Shown here piece after piece: positions 1 through 7,504 of a stretch of 11,311 bases of DNA. Numbering within the stretch: position 1 is the first letter of the stretch; the number at the start of each line of letters is the position of its first letter. The stretch spans positions 20,512 to 31,822 of the forward strand of contig DKYZ01000042.1 in the NCBI GenBank assembly GCA_002493515.1, given 5' to 3'. Origin of the DNA: Porphyromonadaceae bacterium UBA7087 (lineage in GTDB: Bacteria > Bacteroidota > Bacteroidia > Bacteroidales > Muribaculaceae). A program made the translations under genes and the position numbers. The notes beneath the pieces were generated by a model. That model was not told where the DNA came from, did not search any database, and was given only the letters and a program-made list of their open reading frames with translations.

Positions 1-861
1 GATGGGATGGAAGTCTCCGTAAGGGCCGCTCATGAGCACCTTGTCGCCCGGCTTGAGCGAGAATATGTAGCTTGACGCTATGCCGCAGGGCACGTCCTGG
101 AATCCCACCTGGGGTTTCGGCTTGAAGGGGGGAGTGGCTATACGCACCGTGAGCATTATGCGGTCGCCCTCCTCCGGATAGTTGGCCATTGAGTAGGCCC
201 TGACGGTCTCCTCGGTGTTCTTTGCCTTGAGCGTGAACAGGCCGAATTTCTCCCAGGCCGGAAGATATTCCTTGCCGATGAGCTCCTTGTCGATGTCTCC
301 GTCGTAGGTCATCTCGTATTTCGGGATGCGTATCTGGGCATACGAGCCGGGGATGAATTTCATATGTTCCCCTTCAGGCAGCCTTACGATGAATTCCTTT
401 ATGAATGTGGCCACATTGCGGTTGGATATCACCTCGCATTCCCATTCCTTGACGTCGAGAGCCGACTCGTCGACCTTGATCTCAAGGTCTGATTTCACCT
501 TCACCTGGCATCCCAGCCTCCAGTGGTCTTTCATCTGCCGGCGTGTGAAATGCACGGCCTCCGTCGGGAGCATGTCGCCGCCTCCGGAAAGCACCTGCAC
601 CTTACACTGTCCGCAGCTGCCCTTGCCGCCGCAGGCCGACGAGAGGTGTACGCCGCCGTCGGCCAGAGTGGCCAGCAGAGTCTTTCCGCTCTGGGCGTTG
701 ATTACCTTCTGGCCGTTGTTGATTGAGATGGCCACATCGCCCGAGGCCACGAGAAAACGCTTTGCGAGAAGCAGGATTATCACGAGCACCAGCGCGATGA
801 CAAAGAAAATCAGCGCGGCTGCCACTACGGAGTTCCATTGGATCATATTCAGTATAGTCAT
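1..861 (-). CDS. nqrF: Na+-translocating NADH:quinone oxidoreductase subunit F (3' end cut off by window)
   Basis: NqrF is the NADH-oxidising entry subunit of Na+-NQR: it takes hydride from NADH onto FAD and passes electrons to a [2Fe-2S] centre. I translated 287 residues from the ATG at 859-861; the family is usually a little over 400, so most of the NADH-binding lobe lies outside. Visible in order: one N-terminal membrane helix (about residues 11-32); a ferredoxin-like domain with C77, C83, C86 and C118, the C-x5-C-x2-C-x31-C spacing of the family; then a ferredoxin-reductase-type FAD domain with RAYSMAN at 221-227 (the RxYS flavin motif), VPCGIASSYIFSL at 257-269, and GPYGDFHP at 279-286 near the edge. 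The start lies 4 bases after the nqrE stop, so it is the last nqr gene and translationally close to nqrE. There is no clear Shine-Dalgarno; the upstream bases are A/T-rich. No frameshift is seen. The identification is secure. Confidence 0.96.
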   Translation of the reverse strand, partial: MTILNMIQWNSVVAAALIFFVIALVLVIILLLAKRFLVASGDVAISINNGQKVINAQSGKTLLATLADGGVHLSSACGGKGSCGQCKVQVLSGGGDMLPTEAVHFTRRQMKDHWRLGCQVKVKSDLEIKVDESALDVKEWECEVISNRNVATFIKEFIVRLPEGEHMKFIPGSYAQIRIPKYEMTYDGDIDKELIGKEYLPAWEKFGLFTLKAKNTEETVRAYSMANYPEEGDRIMLTVRIATPPFKPKPQVGFQDVPCGIASSYIFSLKPGDKVLMSGPYGDFHPI

Positions 862-865
862 TGCT

Positions 866-1480
866 TTAAAGTTTTATGCCCAGGAAGCTCATGAAGGCTA
901 TGCCCATCAGGCCGGTGATTATGAATGTGATGCCTATGCCCCGCAGCGGAGCGGGAACCTGACTGTAGTTGAGGCGTTCGCGGATTGCCGCCAGGCAGGT
1001 GATGGCGAGCAGCCAGCCGATGCCCGAGCCCGCGCCGTAGACAGTGGCTGTCCAGGCGTTGGTGAAATCACGCTGCTGCATGAAAAGCACCGCGCCGAGG
1101 ATCGCGCAGTTTACGGCGATCAGCGGAAGGAATATGCCCAGGGAGTTGTAGAGCGACGGAGAGTATTTCTCGATTGCCATCTCCAGGATCTGCACCAGGG
1201 CGGCTATGACGGCGATGAACATTATCAGGCCGAGGAAGCTGAGGTCGGCGTCGGCATACTCCTCGCCGAGCCAGCTCAGGGCGCCGGGCATGAGGATATA
1301 CTGGTTGATACACCATGTCACCGGCAGCGCGATGATGAGCACGAAGCTTACCGCCACTCCCAGACCGAAAGCGGTCTTGACGTTTTTCGACACCGCCAGA
1401 AACGAACACATGCCCAGGAAGTAGGCGAATATCATGTTGTCGACGAAAATCGACCGTATGAACAAATTTAAATTCTCCAT
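866..1480 (-). CDS. nqrE: Na+-translocating NADH:quinone oxidoreductase subunit E
   Basis: A 204-residue integral inner-membrane subunit of Na+-NQR. With NqrD it forms an inverted pair of membrane proteins that hold an intramembrane iron centre and contribute to the Na+ path. The sequence has the family signatures FLGMCSFLAVSKNVKTAFG near residues 21-39, the LVQILEM segment near 95-101, and LGIFLPLIAVNCAILG near 114-128. Cys25 and Cys125 sit where the family's iron-ligating cysteines lie. About six hydrophobic segments are evident and the C-terminus FMSFLGIKL is typical. The length matches the usual size of about 200. RnfA is a paralogue, but the neighbours (nqrA and nqrF, no RnfB or RnfC) settle the assignment. 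The gene is separated from nqrD by 53 bases, the largest gap among nqrC-F, and from nqrF by only 4. Confidence 0.97.
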   Translation of the reverse strand: MENLNLFIRSIFVDNMIFAYFLGMCSFLAVSKNVKTAFGLGVAVSFVLIIALPVTWCINQYILMPGALSWLGEEYADADLSFLGLIMFIAVIAALVQILEMAIEKYSPSLYNSLGIFLPLIAVNCAILGAVLFMQQRDFTNAWTATVYGAGSGIGWLLAITCLAAIRERLNYSQVPAPLRGIGITFIITGLMGIAFMSFLGIKL

Positions 1481-1533
1481 TTATTCAAGAGGATTAAAAT
1501 GTGATTCCTAATTGATTTTATTTCTGACGGGGA

Positions 1534-2154
1534 TTATTCCTGAAGGTCCTTGTTCCTGGAGCGATGCACCCATATGATGCAGGCCACCGTTATGAGGGCC
1601 ATCGGAGGGAGAATCATCATGCCGTTGTTCTGATAGCCGTGGTCGTACCACCACTGCGGAATCACCTGGCAGCCGAAGAGCGTGCCGCTTCCGAGAAGCT
1701 CGCGGAAGAAGGCCACGATCACCAGGATGATGCCATAGCCCAGGCCGTTGCCTATGCCGTCAAGGAATGCCGGCCAGGGACGGTTGGTCATGGCGAACGC
1801 CTCAAGGCGTCCCATGATGATGCAGTTGGTGATGATGAGGCCGATGAATACCGATAGCGCTTTGCTCACCTCATAGTTCCATGCCTTGAGCACCTGGTCG
1901 ACTATGACCACAAGGGCGGCCACGACCACGAGCTGAACGATGATTCGTATCGAGGTGGGAATCGTGTTTCGCAGAAGCGATATGATGACGTTGGCGAATG
2001 CAAGCACTGCCGTCACGGAGATTGTCATCACCAGGGCAGGCTCGAGTTTGGCCGTCACCGCAAGCGCGGAGCAAATGCCGAGCACCTGGACAATGACGGG
2101 ATTGTCTTTCGACAGCGGATTGATTAAGGCCTGAAGGTCTTTGGATATGTTCAT
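1534..2154 (-). CDS. nqrD: Na+-translocating NADH:quinone oxidoreductase subunit D
   Basis: A 206-residue multi-helix membrane subunit that pairs with NqrE around the intramembrane iron centre of Na+-NQR. Visible signatures are NPVIVQVLGICSALAVT near residues 18-34, with Cys28, and GLIITNCIIMGRLEAFAM near 105-122, with Cys111; these are the two positions the family uses as iron ligands. Other hallmarks are LDGIGNGLGYG and FFRELLGSGTLFG in the second half. The C-terminal tail WVHRSRNKDLQE is basic and polar and should lie outside the membrane. The ATG lies 5 bases after the nqrC stop, which implies coupled expression. RnfE is the paralogous alternative, excluded by the full nqrA-F context. Length is normal and the frame is intact. 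Confidence 0.97.
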   Translation of the reverse strand: MNISKDLQALINPLSKDNPVIVQVLGICSALAVTAKLEPALVMTISVTAVLAFANVIISLLRNTIPTSIRIIVQLVVVAALVVIVDQVLKAWNYEVSKALSVFIGLIITNCIIMGRLEAFAMTNRPWPAFLDGIGNGLGYGIILVIVAFFRELLGSGTLFGCQVIPQWWYDHGYQNNGMMILPPMALITVACIIWVHRSRNKDLQE

Positions 2155-2159
2155 GGCTT

Positions 2160-2882
2160 TTACTTGTCTTTATTGTCGGCGTTAAGTGACTTGAAGAAAT
2201 TTGTGTAGGGCTCGAGCGAGGAGGAGAGCATCTTCTGCACGCCCTGGCTTGTGATGGTGCCTCCGGAGATGGCGTGCACGTATGGCCTTCCCTCAGGCTC
2301 CTGGCCCTTCTTGACTACGGCTACGGATTCGAAGGCTCCGTCGGGGGAGAAGATGTTCTTGCCGTCAAACTGCGACGAGAACGCAGGCTTCTCGATTTCG
2401 GCTCCGAGTCCGGGTGTCTCACCCTGATGAGCGAAATATGCCCCATAGATGGTGTCGCCGTTGTCGTCGAAGGCCACGTATCCCCATATCGGGCCCCACA
2501 GGCCGGCTCCGTAGACGGGCACGATATATTTCATACCGTTGTCTGTGGTGCATTCGAAGACCGGAAGAAGTCTTTCGGATGCCTCCTTCTTGCTTTCCAG
2601 GCCGATGTTGACCTTGAACGGGTCTACTCCGGAATCAGTCTTTTTGCCGGCCATATCCACGATATAGCTCGATTTGATATGCTCGGCATAGAGGTCGGCG
2701 ATGCTGTGGCCCTCCGAGGGGGTGATACGCGCGGCGGCCAGAATCTGACGCTTGGTGTCATTGTCGATGTTTTCAATCTGCTTGGGGCGCAGGGCCTGGT
2801 ATACCACCGAAAGCACCACACCCACCACAAGCACAAGCACTGAGGCGTAGATGATTGTGTAAGTATTGCTTTGTCTGTTCAT
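2160..2882 (-). CDS. nqrC: Na+-translocating NADH:quinone oxidoreductase subunit C (covalent FMN)
   Basis: NqrC is a 240-residue subunit with one N-terminal membrane helix (about residues 9-28) and a large domain on the periplasmic side carrying an FMN joined to threonine by a phosphoester bond. The attachment motif is S206-G-G-T209-I-T, followed by SQGVQKML; Thr209 is the predicted flavinylation residue. The family form is usually SGAT, so the second small residue here is Gly, a mild variation. Other family landmarks are YIVPVYGAGLWGPIWGYVAF near 118-137 and HQGETPGLGAEI near 151-162. In the enzyme this FMN passes electrons between the iron centre in NqrD/E and the NqrB flavin. Attachment needs the ApbE flavin transferase, which is not encoded in this window. 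The start lies 12 bases after the nqrB stop. Confidence 0.97.
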   Translation of the reverse strand: MNRQSNTYTIIYASVLVLVVGVVLSVVYQALRPKQIENIDNDTKRQILAAARITPSEGHSIADLYAEHIKSSYIVDMAGKKTDSGVDPFKVNIGLESKKEASERLLPVFECTTDNGMKYIVPVYGAGLWGPIWGYVAFDDNGDTIYGAYFAHQGETPGLGAEIEKPAFSSQFDGKNIFSPDGAFESVAVVKKGQEPEGRPYVHAISGGTITSQGVQKMLSSSLEPYTNFFKSLNADNKDK

Positions 2883-2894
2883 AGCTTGTGGAGA

Positions 2895-4085
2895 TTAGCT
2901 TTTGGCGACGGCACGTTTGAGACGTCGGTTGATGTTTGAATTTACCACACAGTAGTCGATCAGCGGAGCGAAGCAGTTCATCAGAAGCACAGCCAGCATG
3001 GCTCCCTCGGGATAGCCGGTGTTGTAGCAGCGGATGAGGATTGCGAGCGCTCCGATCAGGAAGCCGTAGATATATTTTCCGGTGTTGGTGCGGCAGGCTG
3101 TGACGGGGTCGGTGGCCATGAAGACGATGGCGAAGGCGAAGCCGCCCAGGCATAGCTGCGTTAGGGGATCGATGTAGGTCACCGGATAGAGCGGGCTTGC
3201 GAAATTATGCGCCAGAAGCGCCATGAGGAATGCTCCGACAATACCCGATGTGATGATCTTCCATGAGGCCATGCCGGTGGAGAGAAGTATGGCGAGGCCG
3301 ATGAGGATGCAGAAAGTGGATGTCTCGCCCCATGAGCCGGGATAGAACCCGAAGAATATGTCATGGAAGGAGAGGGGCAGCCCGTTGACGCCGGTCATTA
3401 TGGCCTCGGAAGTGCCCGAGGAGGCCATCTGTCCGAGCGGGGTGGCCCCTGTGAATGCGTCGGCCGCAGGCATGTCGCCGAGATTGACGAACACCTTGTC
3501 GCCGCTCATCTGCGAGGGGTAGGCGAAGAAAAGGAAGGCGCGTGTCACGAGGGCGACGTTCAGGAAGTTGTAGCCCGTGCCTCCGAATACCTCCTTGGCG
3601 AAAATCACGGAGAACGCCACTGCCACTGCGAGCATCCAGCAGGGAGTGTCGACGGGGCATATCATGGGAATCAGGATTCCCGATACGAGAAAGCCCTCCT
3701 GGATCTCATGCCCGCGCAGCTGGGCCACTATGAACTCTATGCCCAGACCCACGACGTAGGCTGTGACTATCTGCGGCAGCACGGCCCAGAAGCCATAGAA
3801 GAACAGGTGGAAGAAACTGTGGTCGATGTCGCCGGTGGCAAGCGCGTGCTGGTAGCCGATGTTCCACATTCCGAACAGGCAGCAGGGAAGCAGGGCCAGC
3901 ACCACCGTTATCATGGTGCGCTTTGAATCGTTGCTGTCGTGGATGTGCACTCCCGAGCGCGACGTCTCGTTGGGAGTGAAAAGGAAAGTGTAAAACCCGT
4001 CGAAAACCGAGTGGAGCTTGCTGAAGCGTCCCCCTTTCTCGAACTGGGGCTTTACCTTGTCGATTCTTTGTTTTAGACCTTTCAC
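2895..4085 (-). CDS. nqrB: Na+-translocating NADH:quinone oxidoreductase subunit B (covalent FMN, membrane)
   Basis: NqrB is the largest membrane subunit of Na+-NQR. It carries a covalent FMN and riboflavin and forms much of the Na+ and quinone path. From the GTG at 4083-4085 it has 396 residues with about ten hydrophobic segments. The FMN-attachment motif DAFTGATPLG is present; the modified Thr is residue 215 from this start (237 from the longer one). Also typical are AKEVFGGTGYNFLN, ALVTRAFLFFAYPSQMSGD and FMATDPVTACRTNTGKYIYG. The open frame extends upstream to another GTG at 4149-4151 that overlaps the nqrA stop and has AAGGAG in front. I prefer the downstream GTG because it gives M-K-G-L-K-Q-R-I-D-K, the start seen in the family, while the extra 22 residues are Asn/Pro-rich with A/T-rich codons (ACA, CGA, AGA, CCA, AAC) unlike the rest of the gene. 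Function is secure; the start is about 70% sure. Confidence 0.95.
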   Translation of the reverse strand: MKGLKQRIDKVKPQFEKGGRFSKLHSVFDGFYTFLFTPNETSRSGVHIHDSNDSKRTMITVVLALLPCCLFGMWNIGYQHALATGDIDHSFFHLFFYGFWAVLPQIVTAYVVGLGIEFIVAQLRGHEIQEGFLVSGILIPMICPVDTPCWMLAVAVAFSVIFAKEVFGGTGYNFLNVALVTRAFLFFAYPSQMSGDKVFVNLGDMPAADAFTGATPLGQMASSGTSEAIMTGVNGLPLSFHDIFFGFYPGSWGETSTFCILIGLAILLSTGMASWKIITSGIVGAFLMALLAHNFASPLYPVTYIDPLTQLCLGGFAFAIVFMATDPVTACRTNTGKYIYGFLIGALAILIRCYNTGYPEGAMLAVLLMNCFAPLIDYCVVNSNINRRLKRAVAKS

Positions 4086-4147
4086 GATATTTCTGTTGTT
4101 TGGTGGTCGGTTTGTGTTGTTTTGGAATTTATCTGGATTCGCTGTTG

Positions 4148-5473
4148 TCACGAAAGCTCCTTACGCAGGTTGTCGAGACCTTCGCGCACTATCTTCTGCA
4201 GCTCGTTTTTGGATGTGTCGACAAATTCCGGCAACGCGAAATCCTCCGGAGCGACCTCGTAGATGCCGAGTTTCTCCATTTTGTCGATGTCTCCGGCCAG
4301 GATGGCCTTGAGCAGGTATTCCGGATATATGTCCATGGGGAAGACCTTGTCATATTCCCCGCTCAGGATCATGGCGCGGTGGCCCCCCTTGATGCGGGAG
4401 TCGAAATCATAGGGTTTCGTAAGGCCGCGCAGGAATGCCGGGAATGTATGCTTGACGCTGAACTTCCTGGGATTCATCGATGCCCATCCCATGAACTCGT
4501 CGGCATGTTCACCCTCCTGGATGAGGGTGATCTGGCGATAGGGGTAACGAAGGAATCCGTCGGCAGTCTCCTTGACGCCGGTGAGCACGTTGCCTGAGAT
4601 TATGCGCGTGTCGTTGCCGGCCACGGCTCCTTTGAGAAGAGTCTTCAGGGAGGCTCCGATAATGGTGCGCACCGAATGGGGCGATTTAGCCTCGGGCCCG
4701 GTGACCGCCACTACGGTGGAGAAATCGAGATTGCCGTCTGTGTAGAGCTTGCCGATGCGGGCAGCCGTCTCTGCGTCGAGGGTCCAGACCGTCTCCCCCT
4801 TGTTGACGGGGGCGATGGCCGCGATCTGGGTGCCGACATTACCGGCAGGGTGGGGTCCCTCGAACTCATATACCTCTGCCACTCGGGATGTGATGTCCGA
4901 GCCTGCGCGCACACCGAGATATACGTATCCGTCGGTGAGTCTTTTAAGTATCTCGAGTCCCTTCTCGAGATAGGGAGCCAGCGAGTCTTCGAGAATTGCG
5001 GGGGCCAGCGGGGCGGAGTCGAAAGCCGTCACGAAGATGTCGCGGGGCGTTGACTCAGCCTCCGGCACAATGTCGAAAGGTCTCTGCCGCATCATTGCCC
5101 ACAGGCCGGAAGCCTGGAGGGTAGTGCGGATCTGTTCCCTTTCGGTGGAGGTATTGAAATCTGCCTTATCCGTGCAGACACCCTTCTCCACGCTTACAAA
5201 CTCTATTTTACGTCTTTCGCCACGGTGGATCTCCTTCACAGTCCCGTCTACGGGGGAGGTCAGTGTGATGGTTCCCGAGGCTTTGTCGATGAGTAACGGT
5301 GAGCCGTGGGCCACGCTGTCGCCGGCCTTTACCACGGCCTTCCAGGTGCATCCCGGAAAATCGTCGGGCGTGATGGCGAACAGTGCGGATTCCCTGTCGT
5401 CAGCAGTTGTACCGGATGCTTTGCCCTGCAGAGGTATGTCAAGGCCTTTTTTGATTTTGATGTGATTTGCCAT
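4148..5473 (-). CDS. nqrA: Na+-translocating NADH:quinone oxidoreductase subunit A
   Basis: NqrA is the soluble, cytoplasmic-side subunit of Na+-NQR, bound to NqrB and associated with the quinone site. The protein has 441 residues, close to the usual length of about 445. It begins MANHIKIKKGLDIPLQGKA, the conserved NqrA opening, and has the lipoyl-like half-barrel seen in NqrA and RnfC N-termini (about residues 35-95, with SPVDGTVKEIHRGERRKIEFV). The middle has GPHPAGNVGTQIAAIAPVNKG near residues 205-225, and the C-terminal third has YPYRQITLIQEGE followed by FMGWASMNPRKFSVKHTF. No membrane helix is present. It is the first gene of the nqr operon; its stop lies 62 bases before the preferred nqrB start. 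A Bacteroidota-type promoter lies about 85-115 bases upstream. No disruption is seen. Confidence 0.97.
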   Translation of the reverse strand: MANHIKIKKGLDIPLQGKASGTTADDRESALFAITPDDFPGCTWKAVVKAGDSVAHGSPLLIDKASGTITLTSPVDGTVKEIHRGERRKIEFVSVEKGVCTDKADFNTSTEREQIRTTLQASGLWAMMRQRPFDIVPEAESTPRDIFVTAFDSAPLAPAILEDSLAPYLEKGLEILKRLTDGYVYLGVRAGSDITSRVAEVYEFEGPHPAGNVGTQIAAIAPVNKGETVWTLDAETAARIGKLYTDGNLDFSTVVAVTGPEAKSPHSVRTIIGASLKTLLKGAVAGNDTRIISGNVLTGVKETADGFLRYPYRQITLIQEGEHADEFMGWASMNPRKFSVKHTFPAFLRGLTKPYDFDSRIKGGHRAMILSGEYDKVFPMDIYPEYLLKAILAGDIDKMEKLGIYEVAPEDFALPEFVDTSKNELQKIVREGLDNLRKELS

Positions 5474-5558
5474 GATTTTTTATGTCCTCGATATGAGAGA
5501 TGGCCGCGGAAAAGCCCTGTGTCGTCGAGCCCGTCGCGCCACCTGTGGATACATGAGA

Positions 5559-5590
5559 CAAAATTACAAATAATTGTTAATTTGTGCAAA
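5559..5590 (-). promoter_or_regulatory. Predicted promoter for the nqrABCDEF operon
   Basis: Read on the minus strand, TTTG (plus coordinates 5587-5590) is followed after 20 bases by TAATTTTG (5559-5566). This matches the Bacteroidota housekeeping promoter, -33 TTTG and -7 TAnnTTTG, with typical spacing. Transcription would start near 5550, giving a leader of roughly 75-80 bases before the nqrA ATG. The -33 element overlaps the U-tract of the TPR gene's terminator. I see no riboswitch-like structure in the leader. The match is by eye only; start-site mapping has not been done. Confidence 0.6.
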
Positions 5591-5620
5591 AAAAATCCGG
5601 ATGCCGTCGGTATCCGGATT
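5588..5620 (-). terminator. Intrinsic terminator after the TPR gene
   Basis: On the minus strand a 9-base stem AATCCGGAT / ATCCGGATT surrounds a 9-base GC-rich loop, and is followed directly by a run of about eight T. It lies about 50 bases after the TPR gene stop and before the nqrA promoter, so it separates the two transcription units. Stem and U-tract are both clear. Confidence 0.85.
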
Positions 5621-5671
5621 CTTTCAGGGTAGAGGCCTGTGGCTTCGCGTCACCCTGTCTTATGGTTTCTT

Positions 5672-7342
5672 TTAGTTGAGGCTCTCCACAAACTTGCGGT
5701 AGTCGGCGTTGTCGGGGTCAAGTTCAAGATATTTGTTGAAATACTCCTTGGCCTTTGCCGTGTTCTTCTGGTCGAGATAGTAGTTGCCGAGATAGTTGTA
5801 CATGTTCTTGGCATCGTTTTTCACCGTGTTGGTCATGTCGGCTGTGGCGAGCTGGCCTACGGCCTGCTCATAGAAGGGCTGGGCCGCTTTCTTCACCTCG
5901 TCGTCGGTGGCTGCGCGCTGCATGGCGATGTCGCCGCGCATTTTTGTGGGCTTGTAGTAGCCGGGATAAGCTTCCTCAGCCTTTGTGAGGTAGGTCTCGG
6001 CGTCCTTGAACATCTGCTCTGCGAGAGCCGCGTCGTCTTTCTTGTTCTCCACGCCTGCGTAATAGCTGAATGTGGCCTGCTGGCTGTAGTCGTTGTATCC
6101 GGGTTCCTCTATCTTCTCAAGATAACCCTTGTAGGCGTTAGCCGAGTTGACGAATGTCTTCAGAGGGGCGCCGTCAGGTCCCGGGGTGCCGTCCATGTCG
6201 ACGTAGAGCATGGCGAGCTGCTTGTTGAAGTTTGCGTTATCGGGAATTTCCTTGATACCCTCCTCAAGCACCTGCACAGCCTCGTCGAAGCGTTTTGCTT
6301 CCTGGAGCTCGCTTGAGATGAGCGTGTAGTCGATGGGGGCGAACTTGTTGTCCGGATTTGCCTTGTGGGCTGCGTAAAGGGACTCTGCGAGCGGAAGGAG
6401 CTGCTCCTTCATCGAAGGAATCTGGGCAGCGTTCATAAACTGGTAGCGCATCGCAGTGAAGTTGCTCGGATCCTCCTTGAGAAGGGCCGTTGCGTAGTCG
6501 TAGCCTTTCTGGAAATCCTGGCTGTAGAAGAGAAGGAACGCATAGCGGTTCTCATCCTGCTTGAAGTGGTTGGGATTGTTGACATACTTGCCGTAGAAAT
6601 CCACGGCGTTCTTGTAGTCCTGCTTGTTGTAGTATGCGTTTGCGATCTCCCTCTGACCGAGAGCCGACTGCGGGTTGAGCTCAAGAAGACGTGCGAGCAT
6701 CTTGATGGCGTATTCGGGATTGACCTGCGTGAAGAGGTTGGCATATTTCACGTAGGCCGGAGTGGAGTTGTTGTCGTAGTTGGCTGCCATCTCATATTTT
6801 CCGGCTGCCCCTCCCCAGTCTTTCTGGTCGGCGAGCTGGTCGCCCTCGAAGATATAGATCTCGGGGTTCTCCATATCGAATTTGCGTGCCTTCTCGACGC
6901 ACTTCTGGATCTGCTTTGCATAGGCCACGGGGTCTGTCTCGTAATAGGCCCTGGCGATGGAGATCTGAAGGGCGGCGTCTTTCTTGGTCTTTTTCTCGGC
7001 GTCCTTGAAGAGCTGCTCGGCCACCTTGGGGTTGCCGTTCTTAAGCTCAATGGTTCCGAGTCCGACGAAGTTGTACGGATACTCGGCATTGGCCTGCGCG
7101 CCTTTGTTGAAATATTCAGCGGCCTCGCTGACCTTGTTCTCCTTGAGGGCGATGAGACCGAGATAATAATCGCTAATGGCCTTGTCAGTGCCGGGCTTGT
7201 CCATGTTGCGGAGCAGCAGCTCCTTTGCATTGTTCAGCTGGTCGGCCTTGTAGTATTCAACGCCTTCGGCATGAGTCTGGGCCATTGCGCTCATGGCCAC
7301 GCCTGCGAGGCAGGTCGTAAATAGCAGTTTAAGTTTCATCAT
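5672..7342 (-). CDS. Secreted tetratricopeptide-repeat protein
   Basis: A 556-residue protein that I do not recognise by name. It starts with a standard signal peptide (MMKLKLLF, hydrophobic core to about residue 20, cleavage probably after AMA, Gln22 first), so it should be periplasmic or attached to the periplasmic side. The rest is helical tetratricopeptide-type repeats, for example AEGVEYYKADQLNNAKELLL near 25-44, then YYLGLIALKENKVSEAAEYF, FVGLGTIELKNGNPKVAEQLF, REIANAYYNKQDYKNAVDFY, and a last clear one, MYNYLGNYYLDQKNTAKAKE, near the C-terminus. I see no catalytic motif. TPR arrays bind other proteins, so a scaffold or chaperone-like role in the envelope is reasonable but is inference. 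The gene follows the PstS-like lipoprotein gene in the same direction after 162 bases and ends at its own terminator. Start: two tandem ATG codons; the second (from 7339) would be equally good. Confidence 0.9.
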   Translation of the reverse strand: MMKLKLLFTTCLAGVAMSAMAQTHAEGVEYYKADQLNNAKELLLRNMDKPGTDKAISDYYLGLIALKENKVSEAAEYFNKGAQANAEYPYNFVGLGTIELKNGNPKVAEQLFKDAEKKTKKDAALQISIARAYYETDPVAYAKQIQKCVEKARKFDMENPEIYIFEGDQLADQKDWGGAAGKYEMAANYDNNSTPAYVKYANLFTQVNPEYAIKMLARLLELNPQSALGQREIANAYYNKQDYKNAVDFYGKYVNNPNHFKQDENRYAFLLFYSQDFQKGYDYATALLKEDPSNFTAMRYQFMNAAQIPSMKEQLLPLAESLYAAHKANPDNKFAPIDYTLISSELQEAKRFDEAVQVLEEGIKEIPDNANFNKQLAMLYVDMDGTPGPDGAPLKTFVNSANAYKGYLEKIEEPGYNDYSQQATFSYYAGVENKKDDAALAEQMFKDAETYLTKAEEAYPGYYKPTKMRGDIAMQRAATDDEVKKAAQPFYEQAVGQLATADMTNTVKNDAKNMYNYLGNYYLDQKNTAKAKEYFNKYLELDPDNADYRKFVESLN

Positions 7343-7504
7343 AATGATTATGTCTGTGTTGTTTTTGTATCTTATTTATGTTTGATAACGATATTGACGC
7401 AATATTATTACATCCGTATTATCACATTTCAGCTTCGGCCACATCTGGATGCCGCCGAAGCTGATAGGCTTGCATATGTTGTCCTGGCGGTCTGAGCCAC
7501 AATG
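7343..7504. other. Intergenic region between PstS-like and TPR genes
   Basis: This 162-base stretch holds a strong hairpin (separate entry) next to the PstS-like gene and an A/T-rich stretch next to the TPR start. On the minus strand, TAATATTG at about 7398-7405 resembles the -7 promoter element TAnnTTTG with one mismatch, but no TTTG lies about 20 bases upstream of it. A promoter for the TPR gene is therefore possible but not shown. No open reading frame here looks coding. Confidence 0.5.
7430..7463 (-). terminator. Strong hairpin after the PstS-like gene (terminator or mRNA-processing structure)
   Basis: Perfect 10-base arms CAGCTTCGGC / GCCGAAGCTG flank 14 bases that can extend the stem further (GCAT / ATGT around CCAG, after one G/G mismatch). 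It lies about 41 bases after the PstS-like gene stop. Neither side has a U-tract, so it is not a textbook intrinsic terminator. It could stabilise the upstream mRNA end, attenuate transcription into the TPR gene, or stop transcription with another factor. The structure is certain; the function is not. Confidence 0.45.

Noticed and set aside
326..1471. Long plus-strand open frame (381 codons) opposite nqrF and nqrE
   Set aside because: It runs antisense to two clearly identified genes, and its product has no domain, signal or helix pattern. It is a consequence of the GC-rich codon pattern of the real genes.
1481..1533. Possible regulatory hairpin in the nqrD-nqrE gap
   Set aside because: The best inverted repeat (AGGA...TCCT) has only 4 pairs and is A/T-rich inside; it is not above chance. 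The gap is otherwise featureless.
4152..4162. AAGGAG as the nqrB ribosome-binding site
   Set aside because: It lies inside nqrA as Lys-Glu codons, would add a 22-residue non-family extension, and Bacteroidota depend little on such sites. It is kept only as the alternative start in the nqrB entry.
1..5473. Rnf complex instead of Na+-NQR
   Set aside because: NqrD/NqrE resemble RnfE/RnfA, and NqrB/NqrC resemble RnfD/RnfG, but the operon has NqrA and the FAD/[2Fe-2S] NqrF and lacks the ferredoxin-type RnfB and RnfC. Gene order is also that of nqrABCDEF.
5639..7324. Two long plus-strand open frames opposite the TPR gene, with leucine/valine-rich products
   Set aside because: The hydrophobic composition is the reverse complement of a Lys/Glu/Asn/Ala-rich repeat protein. 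The TPR protein has a signal peptide, repeats and a terminator; the antisense frames have no such support.
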